Below are positions 54,367 through 61,898 of a DNA stretch of 64,000 bases, in pieces. Below the pieces are notes generated by a model. It saw only the letters and a list, made by a program, of their open reading frames with translations. It was not told where the DNA came from and did no database searches. The position numbers and the translations under genes were made by a program. The stretch's first letter is position 1, and each line of letters begins with the position of its first letter. Source of the stretch: Acidithiobacillus marinus (lineage in GTDB: Bacteria; Pseudomonadota; Gammaproteobacteria; Acidithiobacillales; Acidithiobacillaceae); contig NZ_MXAV01000013.1 in NCBI RefSeq assembly GCF_002847505.1, positions 80,995-144,994 of the forward strand. Reading direction: 5' to 3'.

Positions 54367-55002
54367 TTTCCAGGTGGAGGTCTTTAGCGGATGACCGACA
54401 TCGGCGAAACAACGTGAGGGAATTTTTTTATTTGGGATGCCTTAGATCATCACTGTCCTCGTTTTCTGCTGCATAGGGTACGTCCGGAGCAGAATCCGCG
54501 ATTACAGATTAGGAAGGCTACTTAAGCGCACACAAGTATCATCTCCAGGGAGTATGATATTTTGTCGCCGTGGGCTTCTTATGTGCATCGTTATGGGCGT
54601 CATTCAAGGATATCCGGTCGATATGACTAACAGCAAAAAAAGATATAAACTTATCAAAATGTTATTTGGCACATGAACAATCACCTATAAAGCGTTTGTG
54701 TGCCCGTCGATTATCGTTTTTCTCGACTTCCTGACATTTGATGTAACGAAGTCGAGAAAAATATCCAGCGTCAGCCCGGAATCTCCCTCAAAAACTTGGT
54801 AAAGAGGCCGGATGTGGTATGGTGACCGGTTTGCCTGGAAAATTCTCGATTTGACGGTTGAAGTATAGGTGGGCGAGGTGGGATGTTCCTGCCGTGCACT
54901 ACGTCGTGATGTCGTGCGGAAGAACACGAGCAATTTTCGAATCGCGCATAATTTCCAGACATCCTGCCAGGCAGGTTACCAGGTAATTGGTAAGGTACTT
55001 TC
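54367..55002. other. non-coding stretch
   Basis: 636 bp without a convincing gene. It contains only the inverted repeat at 54719-54763 (listed separately). The stretch just right of the GGDEF relic may be remains of another transposon, but I cannot assign it. Confidence 0.5.
54719..54763. repeat. 14-bp perfect inverted repeat
   Basis: TTTTTCTCGACTTC (54719-54732) and GAAGTCGAGAAAAA (54750-54763), loop 17 nt. T- and A-runs at the outer ends make it a possible bidirectional terminator; it could also be the tip of a lost small element. Confidence 0.6.
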
Positions 55003-55533
55003 ATGTTCCACTTTTTTATTACTACCATGACCGTTCTCATTCACGCCGCCAGCCCAATTCTTAAAGCCTATGGCCTGCCCGCTGTATTCGTTTTGCTCTT
55101 TATCGAGAGCGCCGGTGTTGTTTTCGCGCCGGGTGAGGCGACGGTGGTAGCCGCCGGATTCCTTGCGGCCAAAGGGTTGTTCCCGGTATGGGTGGTGCTG
55201 CCTCTGGCTATGCTTGCCGCCACTCTGGGCGGTTATCTGGCCTATGGCCTGGGTGAACGCTACGGACACAAGGCCTTGCTGCGCTATGGCCGCTATGTGG
55301 GCATCAAAGCGTCCATGGTGGATAAGGTACATGTATTCTTCTGTCGTTTCGGGGCGCCCGTGGTGCTGGTCGGACGTTTCATCGTGCCGCTGCGCCAATT
55401 GCAGGGTTACATGGCCGGAGCGTCGGAAATGGGATTCCGGGCGTTTGCAATATGGAGCGCGATAGGTGCCGTGCTGTGGGTTGCCGCCTGGGGCGGCGGT
55501 GCTTTTTTGCTGGCCAGACACATTCCGGCATGA
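55003..55533 (+). CDS. DedA/SNARE-associated (VTT domain) membrane protein
   Basis: 176 residues with about five membrane segments. DedA markers: FIESAGVVFAPGEATVVAAGFLAA near the start, GERYGHKALLRYGRYVGI, and GRFIVPLRQLQGYMAGASEMGFRAF with the functional Arg residues. DedA proteins act as undecaprenyl-phosphate or phospholipid flippases and help membrane homeostasis. The ATG 55003 is preceded by AAGG. It is alone on the plus strand, facing the end of the anti-sigma gene. Confidence 0.92.
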   Translation: MFHFFITTMTVLIHAASPILKAYGLPAVFVLLFIESAGVVFAPGEATVVAAGFLAAKGLFPVWVVLPLAMLAATLGGYLAYGLGERYGHKALLRYGRYVGIKASMVDKVHVFFCRFGAPVVLVGRFIVPLRQLQGYMAGASEMGFRAFAIWSAIGAVLWVAAWGGGAFLLARHIPA

Positions 55534-55638
55534 TTGGATGCAATCTGGGTTTCTATTGAACCTTTGTATCCCGGGTGAAAATAATCTGATATCGCGGCAG
55601 GAATGCCCATTACTGGACAGCCCGCACGTTTTCATAAG

Positions 55639-55929
55639 TCAATCCTCCGCTGAAGAAGGCTCCTCCAGTGATTCCCGCTCGGCTTCTTCCATTCGAGTAC
55701 AAATTTTCTTTCTGGCTTCCGGGCTTAAATGAAACGTACTCCATCTGCCCGCAGCAAGGTGAAAAAGTTGATCCATCCAGCGTAGCTGGCGGGCATAGCG
55801 TCTGCATGAGGAACAAAAGAGCAGATGCATCTTTAGGGCCCATTGCTCCCGATGTGAAAGGGATTGGTCCTGACTGATGGACAAAAGCTTCGCCGCATCA
55901 CGGCAGGTCAACATGAGGCGCTTTATCAT
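55639..55929 (-). CDS. zinc-finger anti-sigma factor
   Basis: 96 residues with the ZAS-type motif: H26 followed by HLLFCSSCRRYARQL (HxxxC..C type: H-x-C-x2-C, near residues 35-43) after a typical CRDAAKLLSISQDQSLSHREQ start. No membrane helix, so it is a soluble anti-sigma. It overlaps the ECF sigma gene by 4 bp (ATGA) and closes the operon. Most likely binds and holds the sigma factor until stress changes its zinc or thiols. Confidence 0.85.
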   Translation of the reverse strand: MIKRLMLTCRDAAKLLSISQDQSLSHREQWALKMHLLFCSSCRRYARQLRWMDQLFHLAAGRWSTFHLSPEARKKICTRMEEAERESLEEPSSAED

Positions 55930-56522
55930 TCATTCTCTCCTTCCACGAATTTGGCTCCTAAGCAGCGGTTAATCTGCAATCGCGCACGGTGCAATAACAC
56001 AGAGAGATGATTCGCAGTTATCGAAAGTGCGCTAGCACATTGCGCAGCCCCCTCGCCGTACCATTCGCGTAACAAGAATGCAGAGCGCTGTAGTTCTGGA
56101 AGAGCACGCAAGCATTCTCTCAAGATCCGAAGCATATCTTTGGATTCCATATCTTCCTGAGGATTGCGACCCCAGGAACCAGGCCGTACCGACCAGGCAC
56201 CGTCACGCTGAAATACTGCGTTCTCAATATCTGGATCCAAGTCATTCACATCTAACCTGCTATTCTGTGGCGAGCGCGAATACTGACGGAAATAATCTTG
56301 AATCTTGTGTTCGAGAATGGCATATAACCAGGTACTCTCTTGCGCCTTCCCGGAGAATTTTGCCCGGCCATGCCAGGCTGCCAGCAGGGTTTCCTGTACC
56401 AGATCCTCTGCCTGTGCAGGGTTTCCTGTTCGAAATAATGCATGCCGGTAAAGCCTGTCGCCGTAGCGATCCAGCCATTTATGAGGATGGCAACACGCAT
56501 CTTTTTCGTTTTCTGATGCCAT
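55926..56522 (-). CDS. ECF (group 4) sigma factor
   Basis: 198 residues. Region 2: DRLYRHALFRTGNPAQAEDLVQETLLAAW with the core-binding and -10 recognising helices; region 4: LPELQRSAFLLREWYGEGAAQ and SITANHLSVLLHRARLQINRCL for -35. A CC pair near the N-terminus (DACCHPHK) is unusual and may bind metal. Start ATG 56522 overlaps the DsbG-like stop (TGATG). As the penultimate gene of the bufferin-type operon it probably drives this same operon. Confidence 0.92.
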   Translation of the reverse strand: MASENEKDACCHPHKWLDRYGDRLYRHALFRTGNPAQAEDLVQETLLAAWHGRAKFSGKAQESTWLYAILEHKIQDYFRQYSRSPQNSRLDVNDLDPDIENAVFQRDGAWSVRPGSWGRNPQEDMESKDMLRILRECLRALPELQRSAFLLREWYGEGAAQCASALSITANHLSVLLHRARLQINRCLGAKFVEGENE

Positions 56523-57154
56523 CAAGGCGCTCGCTTCTGTAATTGCGGTAACAACTCCGCAAGCTCCTTCTCCGATATCATTCCCGGGATTCGTCCTATC
56601 TGATCATTTTTGCTTTCATAAAGCATGGCCGGCGTGCCATCAAAGCCCAGAGCCGTCATCATTTGCAAATTAGCCTTTAATTCTTTTCTCGTGATCGCAG
56701 TGGGCTCAGCTTTGGGCAGCTTGGCATAATTACCGGTGCGAAGCGCGGGCCCAACCATGTGCTCAAAATGCTTCAGAGCGCTTTCTGGATCTGCGGATTG
56801 CAACCAGGCCGCTGCTTCCTCCGGACTCTGAGGTGTGAGAATCGCGACCGGCACATAGCGTACCGTCAACTTACCCGCTTTGATCAATGGAGCTTCATGC
56901 GCATACATGATATGACAATATGGGCAATTGGGGTCCTGAAAATCATACAGAATCGGGCCATGATGGCCTTCCTGGATGTAGGTAAGACGTTGGGGGAGTA
57001 CGTTGTTCCATAGCTGCTTGGCTGCCGTCGCAGTGGAAGAAGTGGGGGTGGATACCTTCGCTTCGGCAAGATTCGTCCAGAGGAGCAGCAAGCTGCCAAC
57101 ACCCAGGCTGACCACTAGCCACGATATGAGGGTTCGTGCGGGAAACATCTTCAT
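56522..57154 (-). CDS. DsbG/DsbC-like periplasmic thiol-disulfide protein
   Basis: 210 residues. N-terminal membrane/signal helix (TLISWLVVSLGVGSLLLLW, residues 8-27), thioredoxin fold with CPYC (C77, C80 in DFQDPNCPYCHIMYAHEAP) and a cis-Pro in FDGTPAMLYES. It lacks a clear DsbC dimer domain, as short DsbG-like proteins do. ATG 57154 chosen because AGAG/GGAG lie upstream. Between the DUF2063 gene and the ECF sigma gene; could keep Cys residues of the precursor peptides or metal-binding partners reduced. Confidence 0.88.
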   Translation of the reverse strand: MKMFPARTLISWLVVSLGVGSLLLLWTNLAEAKVSTPTSSTATAAKQLWNNVLPQRLTYIQEGHHGPILYDFQDPNCPYCHIMYAHEAPLIKAGKLTVRYVPVAILTPQSPEEAAAWLQSADPESALKHFEHMVGPALRTGNYAKLPKAEPTAITRKELKANLQMMTALGFDGTPAMLYESKNDQIGRIPGMISEKELAELLPQLQKRAP

Positions 57155-57195
57155 CTCTACGATTCTCCTTGAAGCTGGTGTGCCGTTGGCCATCG

Positions 57196-57903
57196 CTACT
57201 GTTTGGGTATGAAAATCCCGTCACGCTGTGCCGAAGCCAAATACTGGGCAGGATCGATGCCAGGTTCCGCGTCTACGGCTGCGGAGGTGGCCTCCCCAAG
57301 TGTCTTGTGTTCCAGCAGGCTTCGATACCAAGACGCTTCTCCCATGGGTAGGCTGCGCATGAGGACCTCTTCTTGCGGGCGGCAGATGAAGACCCGATCC
57401 CCGCCGAGGGCGTCCAAATCGAGGGGCGAATCAGTCTCCGGGTGCTGGCAGAACTGCCAGAGCGCGAGAAGGGGATAGTCCGACTCGATCAAGCGCACAG
57501 AAGTATGTAGGCCACTATCCATAAATTCCTCTGCAGCGAGATACGCTTCATGGCTCGCCCACTCCAACCGGGCTACATCGGCCAAGTAGGCTATTGACCG
57601 CGTAAGTGGATGCATACCCAGAAACTCAGGCATGCGGGCTCCATAAGCATTGCGATCTCCGCATAACGAGGGCGTACTGCGCGCATAAGCATGAGCAATT
57701 GCCCGAAAGCAGTCCTCGCCAATCAGCAGGAAGATAGCTCCATAAATATTCTTGAGACCTTCCGTAAAGCCCTCCAGAATATTGTTGCGGTAGACTGCTG
57801 TCGAAACAGCAGACGAAAAAGGTCCATCGAGATCGGGAATGAGACCCCCTTCCGATAATACCGCCTCCATGAAGGAGGCTTGCCAAGAGAATGGGGTACT
57901 CAT
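57196..57903 (-). CDS. bufC: DUF2063 protein, partner of the MNIO enzyme (BufC-like)
   Basis: 235 residues. N-terminal DUF2063 domain: FSWQASFMEAVL at the start and VYRNNILEGFTEGLKNIYGAIFLLIGEDCFRAIAHAYA; the C-terminal part shows the beta-rich segment usual for these proteins. In known bufferin-type systems it binds the precursor peptide and hands it to the DUF692 enzyme. Overlaps the DUF692 gene by 4 bp, as is normal for this pair. Confidence 0.9.
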   Translation of the reverse strand: MSTPFSWQASFMEAVLSEGGLIPDLDGPFSSAVSTAVYRNNILEGFTEGLKNIYGAIFLLIGEDCFRAIAHAYARSTPSLCGDRNAYGARMPEFLGMHPLTRSIAYLADVARLEWASHEAYLAAEEFMDSGLHTSVRLIESDYPLLALWQFCQHPETDSPLDLDALGGDRVFICRPQEEVLMRSLPMGEASWYRSLLEHKTLGEATSAAVDAEPGIDPAQYLASAQRDGIFIPKQ

Positions 57904-58781
57904 GGCATCTCCTCCAATACTTGTTCTGCGGTGTTTGCTTCATGGAGCAATCTCTCTATGGGTGGAATATTCGCATCCCATTCGATCAGGGTTGGCACCT
58001 TTCGTCCCAACACCTGCAATGACTGACCATACAGGGACCAGACTTCAGGCCAGACGGGCTGGCTGTGCGTATCAATCAAAATGTCCTGGCCAAGCGCGTT
58101 TTCGACACTAAAGCCAGCCAGATGTATTTCCTGTACGGCAGCTCCATCAATGTTGGCAAGGTATTCTTCCTGACGGATACCCAGGTTTCGGCTGCTGACA
58201 TAGAGATTGTTGATATCGAGGAGTAGCCCACAGCCTGTGTTCCTGACCAAAGCGTTGAGAAAGGCCCACTCAGGCATCTGCTCAGTGGCAAACTGGAGAT
58301 AGGCTGAGACATTCTCGATGAGAATGGGCCGTTTCAGAAAATTTTGCACCTGATCGATGCGGTCGCTGACATGCCGGAGCATGGCTTCCGTATACGGTAT
58401 GGGTAATAGATCATGGAGATAGCGGCCCCTGCTAGACACCCAGCAGAGGTGTTCCGATACCAGGCCCGGTTCATAGCGTGTAATCACTTGCCTGAGTTTA
58501 TGGAGATAGTCCATGTTGATTGGGTCAGCGCTGCCCAATGATAAACTGACACCATGAAGACTCAGCGGATATTCCTGCCGCACCTGACGCATCACGCGAT
58601 GAACCAGACCACCATCGGCAAAAAGGTTCTCGCTATGTGCCTCGACCCAGGCAATCTCTGGCTTTCCAGATTGGAATGCATGGTAATGGCATGCCCGCAG
58701 TCCAATACCTGCAGCAGCAGGAATGGCATTGTTCGACAAAGTCTGAAAAGAGGGTTCCGTCGCTGCATAAGCCATTAACAT
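57900..58781 (-). CDS. bufB: DUF692 multinuclear non-haem iron oxidase (BufB-like MNIO)
   Basis: 293 residues, TIM-barrel enzyme that modifies cysteines of a precursor peptide. Metal ligands of the family can be seen: SLHGVSLSLGS, SEHLCWVS, LIENVSAYL, LLLDINNLYVSSRN, EIHLAGFS, DTHSQPV and LIEWDANIPP. Two starts are possible: ATG 58781, 3 nt after GGAG, or ATG 58775, 9 nt after it. Between the DUF2282 precursor and DUF2063, matching bufferin operons, in which MNIO turns Cys into thiooxazole rings that bind copper. Confidence 0.94.
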   Translation of the reverse strand: MLMAYAATEPSFQTLSNNAIPAAAGIGLRACHYHAFQSGKPEIAWVEAHSENLFADGGLVHRVMRQVRQEYPLSLHGVSLSLGSADPINMDYLHKLRQVITRYEPGLVSEHLCWVSSRGRYLHDLLPIPYTEAMLRHVSDRIDQVQNFLKRPILIENVSAYLQFATEQMPEWAFLNALVRNTGCGLLLDINNLYVSSRNLGIRQEEYLANIDGAAVQEIHLAGFSVENALGQDILIDTHSQPVWPEVWSLYGQSLQVLGRKVPTLIEWDANIPPIERLLHEANTAEQVLEEMP

Positions 58782-58806
58782 ACACTCCTTTTTTTCAACA
58801 AGATTG

Positions 58807-58859
58807 CAGACCAGGCAGGTCTGAATGCGCTACAAGTATGCCGGGGCAAACTGCCCCGG
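58807..58859 (-). promoter_or_regulatory. two tandem hairpins between precursor and enzyme genes
   Basis: CAGACC/GGTCTG (58807-58812 and 58818-58823, 5-nt loop) and CCGGGGCA/TGCCCCGG (58841-58848 and 58852-58859, 3-nt loop). No T-run. The second, nearer the precursor gene, is very stable and could protect the mRNA 3' end or partly stop transcription, giving more precursor than enzyme. Confidence 0.6.
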
Positions 58860-58868
58860 CCCTGTGCT

Positions 58869-59153
58869 TTACTTCCCGGGAGTGAGGCTACCCCCCACGA
58901 TTTTCATGCAAACGCCTTTGGGTACGGCCAACCAGGCGTCCGGGTTGCCGTTGGTTTTGGCCGAGCCCCGAGTGATGCCGCCAATGGACATGCATTGGTT
59001 CTGATGGGCACGGGCGATGCCGTAGCATTTGACATAGCCATGCGGCATCATGCCTGCCCAGGCAGTGCTGGCGAAACCGGCTCCTGCCATAACCACCACC
59101 CCAGCAAAAAGGGTGCGCTTGAAGGTCTGTTTGCGATTTGCTACTTGACTCAT
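58869..59153 (-). CDS. bufA1: DUF2282 bufferin-type precursor, three-cysteine form
   Basis: 94 residues. Sec signal peptide (RTLFAGVVVMAGAGFASTAWA, cleavage near residue 33), then a mature part with Cys in [16 protein letters not shown] and VPKGVCMKIVGG. Typical DUF2282 ending LTPGK. The family's third Cys (THSCAG) is missing here: the matching stretch is GGITRGSAK. Directly upstream of bufB. A palindrome AACCACGTGGTT lies at 59175-59186 before its start. Confidence 0.9.
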   Translation of the reverse strand: MSQVANRKQTFKRTLFAGVVVMAGAGFASTAWAGMMPHGYVKCYGIARAHQNQCMSIGGITRGSAKTNGNPDAWLAVPKGVCMKIVGGSLTPGK

Positions 59154-59245
59154 AATAAACTCCTTTTTCAAAACAACCACGTGGTTTCCCCGAAGGGAGC
59201 GTATTGCCTTGTACCCACAAAGGTACGTGACAAGGCTATCAATTG

Positions 59246-59728
59246 CTAAGTGTTTGCCATCCGTTTGCCGTATTTCCAGAACTTCTTCAGTCCGTAATCC
59301 AGGGAGAATATGCCCGGCCCGTATACTGTCGTGAACAAGAGAAAAATCCCCCAGGGAACTTGATCCATCATTCCGGAAATCCCCATCTGGGGGTAGGAAA
59401 TAACGGTGATCACGTTGTAAATAAATAAAAATCCAGCGGCGAATCTACCAGCCAGACCGAAAGCCAGAAGCACCGGAAAAACAATTTCAATGCCGGTACC
59501 AAGATATGCGGCCCATACCGGTGGCAGAAGTGGTACATGGTACATATGCTTAAACAGCATGACGGTTGCGGTCATGCTTTGCAGCTTGACCATCCCGGCG
59601 GCCCAAAAGATTTTGGCGACCCATAGGCGCGCTGCCAGATCTGCAACGGGAGCCAGGTAGTGTAGCCAATGCACCAATTGGTCGTATCCTGATTCCATTT
59701 TGTGAAAAACCCTAGAGCATGCTGCCAC
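59246..59728 (-). CDS. DoxX family membrane protein
   Basis: 160 residues, four membrane helices: LAARLWVAKIFWAAGMVKLQS (DoxX motif), then LPPVWAAYLGTGIEIVFPVLLAFG and FLFIYNVITVISYP. I prefer the GTG at 59728 because GGAGGAG stands 6 nt before it; ATGs at 59743 or 59698 have no ribosome site. DoxX proteins often accompany DUF2282-DUF692-DUF2063 genes, possibly handling reduced quinone or oxygen for the modification or for transport. Placed between the two precursor genes. Confidence 0.88.
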   Translation of the reverse strand: MAACSRVFHKMESGYDQLVHWLHYLAPVADLAARLWVAKIFWAAGMVKLQSMTATVMLFKHMYHVPLLPPVWAAYLGTGIEIVFPVLLAFGLAGRFAAGFLFIYNVITVISYPQMGISGMMDQVPWGIFLLFTTVYGPGIFSLDYGLKKFWKYGKRMANT

Positions 59729-59760
59729 CGGACTCTCCTCCATGCATGAAATGATTATTG

Positions 59761-60213
<453 letters not shown>

Positions 60214-60240
60214 CTATACCTAATCTGTCGTCAAACTCCT

Positions 60241-60405
60241 ATCAGGGATGGATCAGCCATCATCGCAACTGGACGTGATGGCCTACACAACGGCAATCGT
60301 CTCATGCAATCCATCAAGGCTAAGGCTAAGGGCTATCGCGCCCACCAACACTTTACCCATGCCCCCCTGATCCTGGGTAAACTGGATCTCAGGCTACCCA
60401 CTTAG
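60241..60405 (+). pseudogene. ISL3-type transposase C-terminal remnant
   Basis: About 55 codons ending NRLMQSIKAKAKGYRA and LILGKLDLRLPT before a TAG stop at 60403-60405, resembling the C-terminal helix and tail of ISL3-family transposases (KAKARGYR ... GKL). Nothing of the catalytic part is left. The identification rests on this short similarity only. Confidence 0.45.
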
Positions 60406-60433
60406 ATGAAGCCCATATCTTCATTAAACTGCT

Positions 60434-60467
60434 GTCACGCCAGAATAGCGAAAAAGAGGCGTGACGG
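60434..60467. repeat. perfect inverted repeat
   Basis: GTCACGCC (60434-60441) and GGCGTGAC (60458-60465) with a 16-nt loop. It lies between the transposase remnant and the replication-type operon; could be a terminator or a regulatory site. Confidence 0.5.
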
Positions 60468-60518
60468 AGTTGGCACACTACATATTGTGCAAAATTGAAA
60501 ATATATCACGACATATAG

Positions 60519-60547
60519 TTGACATGTGGTGGGCGACATGATATTTA
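60519..60547 (+). promoter_or_regulatory. candidate promoter of the replication-type operon
   Basis: TTGACA (60519-60524), 17-bp spacer, TATTTA (60542-60547), next to the AT-rich tract AAAATTGAAAATATATCACGA. If correct, translation would begin at a later in-frame ATG (60550) than the first one. Confidence 0.35.
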
Positions 60548-61386
60548 GAATGCGTACTCGCCCCAACTTTGGGGATAACTGGTCTGATTACCAGTTGTCG
60601 GTATCGGCCATCCTCGCCACGGGTCCTAATCTTATCTGGATGGCATATGCACATAAGGAAGATCTCATGCGGATCCAGCCATCGAGTGTACTCTATATCC
60701 TGCTTCTATTCGCAACGGCAGCGCTTTTGTGCACTGTTGGATTGGGTTTGGCCGGGGTTATCCCGGGTGACAGTATCTATGTCTATGCCTACATAGCATT
60801 TTTTGCCGGCTACGGCGCATTGGGTATCAATGCGCTCGATTCGCTAGCGCGCATGCGCTGGATGCCTCGGTCGCTACTGCAGTGCAGGATATATGACAGC
60901 GCAGCAGCCCATGCCTCGGATAGTATGATACGTGAGATACGGGATGTGTGGCGGGGCAGCCGACGCGCAATGCGTGGTAACCCCATCTATTCGGAGATGG
61001 GGATCGTCGGCCACATCCCCAATGCTGTCGGACCATCACGGAGTTCGGGCCGCCAGCGATCGGGCGCATCTGGCCGCCGGTCGCCGACGAAAAAAAGCGG
61101 AAAAAAAGATAGCGATGGCGGCGATGGCGATGGCGGGGATCCGCCACTCCAAGCACAGCGGCTATACACCTACGCCCAGCTTGCAGTTTTAGTTTCATGC
61201 GCGGAAAAAACCTTAAGAAATAAGGTCTCCAATGGGCAATTCCCTCGCCCGATCAAAACGTTATTCGGCCCCAGATTCACTGATGAACATTTTCAGCTAG
61301 CTCTCTCCCCACCGCCACAGATCAAACGTGGCAAGGGTCGTCCCCGTGTCGCTCAGAATACGGGTGGGAAAGGGGGTGAGCAATGA
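60538..61386 (+). CDS. holin-like membrane protein fused to an AlpA-like HTH domain
   Basis: About 282 residues, starting at ATG 60538 (ATG 60550 also possible; no strong ribosome site). N-terminal third has two or three membrane helices in the style of small phage holins (VLYILLLFATAALLCTVGLGLAG and YAYIAFFAGYGALGINALD), then a charged linker rich in Gly, Asp, Ser and Lys (about 165-205), then a MerR/AlpA-type DNA-binding part (YTYAQLAVLVSCAEKTLRNKVSNGQFPRP). A DNA-binding protein tied to the membrane would be unusual. Not a family I know. Overlaps the next gene (ATGA). Confidence 0.65.
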   Translation: MIFRMRTRPNFGDNWSDYQLSVSAILATGPNLIWMAYAHKEDLMRIQPSSVLYILLLFATAALLCTVGLGLAGVIPGDSIYVYAYIAFFAGYGALGINALDSLARMRWMPRSLLQCRIYDSAAAHASDSMIREIRDVWRGSRRAMRGNPIYSEMGIVGHIPNAVGPSRSSGRQRSGASGRRSPTKKSGKKDSDGGDGDGGDPPLQAQRLYTYAQLAVLVSCAEKTLRNKVSNGQFPRPIKTLFGPRFTDEHFQLALSPPPQIKRGKGRPRVAQNTGGKGGEQ

Positions 61387-61898
61387 TCACATCCCCACAA
61401 CTGCTGGATGCCACGGACTTGTGGTTGCTCCACAATGACCCCGATCTTGCGGGTGTCACTGCAGCTCAATACGTCAACCGGCGCATACGTCAAAACCATC
61501 GGACAGGCGGAATGCTTTGGGAAGAGGCGCAAGAGGCCGGCCACTACGGCTTGCCCGAATCGCAGGACCACCCCGAATTCGTGCCTGAATTCGTCAACTA
61601 TCTGATAAAAAATAAAAAAATCAGAAAAGGCAGTCATAATCCGGAGCGCGACCAGGAGATTCTAGTTGCGTTCATTGAGGATGGCGGGATCAGGCCAAGA
61701 CAACTGGCTCGTAAATATGGCATATCCCGTCAGGCAGCGAGCAAGCTACTCGCGCGACTCAAACCCGCATTGATCAGATTGTATCTTGATTACAACGCAG
61801 CGCGCAAAGCAAGCAGCAACTCCTCCCTGTATCCGTGCCCACATGTCCAGACCGAGCCGTTGTCAGAGGCTGTTGCGGATTTGCGGGGGGCATCATGA
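61383..61898 (+). CDS. unknown HTH protein of the mobile element
   Basis: 171 residues. A helix-turn-helix is visible at residues 110-130, IRPRQLARKYGISRQAASKLLARLKP; the N-terminal half is acidic and unrecognised (LDATDLWLLHNDPDLAGVTAAQYVNRR). Possibly a replication or copy regulator. Coupled by ATGA overlaps to both neighbours. Confidence 0.65.
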   Translation: MITSPQLLDATDLWLLHNDPDLAGVTAAQYVNRRIRQNHRTGGMLWEEAQEAGHYGLPESQDHPEFVPEFVNYLIKNKKIRKGSHNPERDQEILVAFIEDGGIRPRQLARKYGISRQAASKLLARLKPALIRLYLDYNAARKASSNSSLYPCPHVQTEPLSEAVADLRGAS

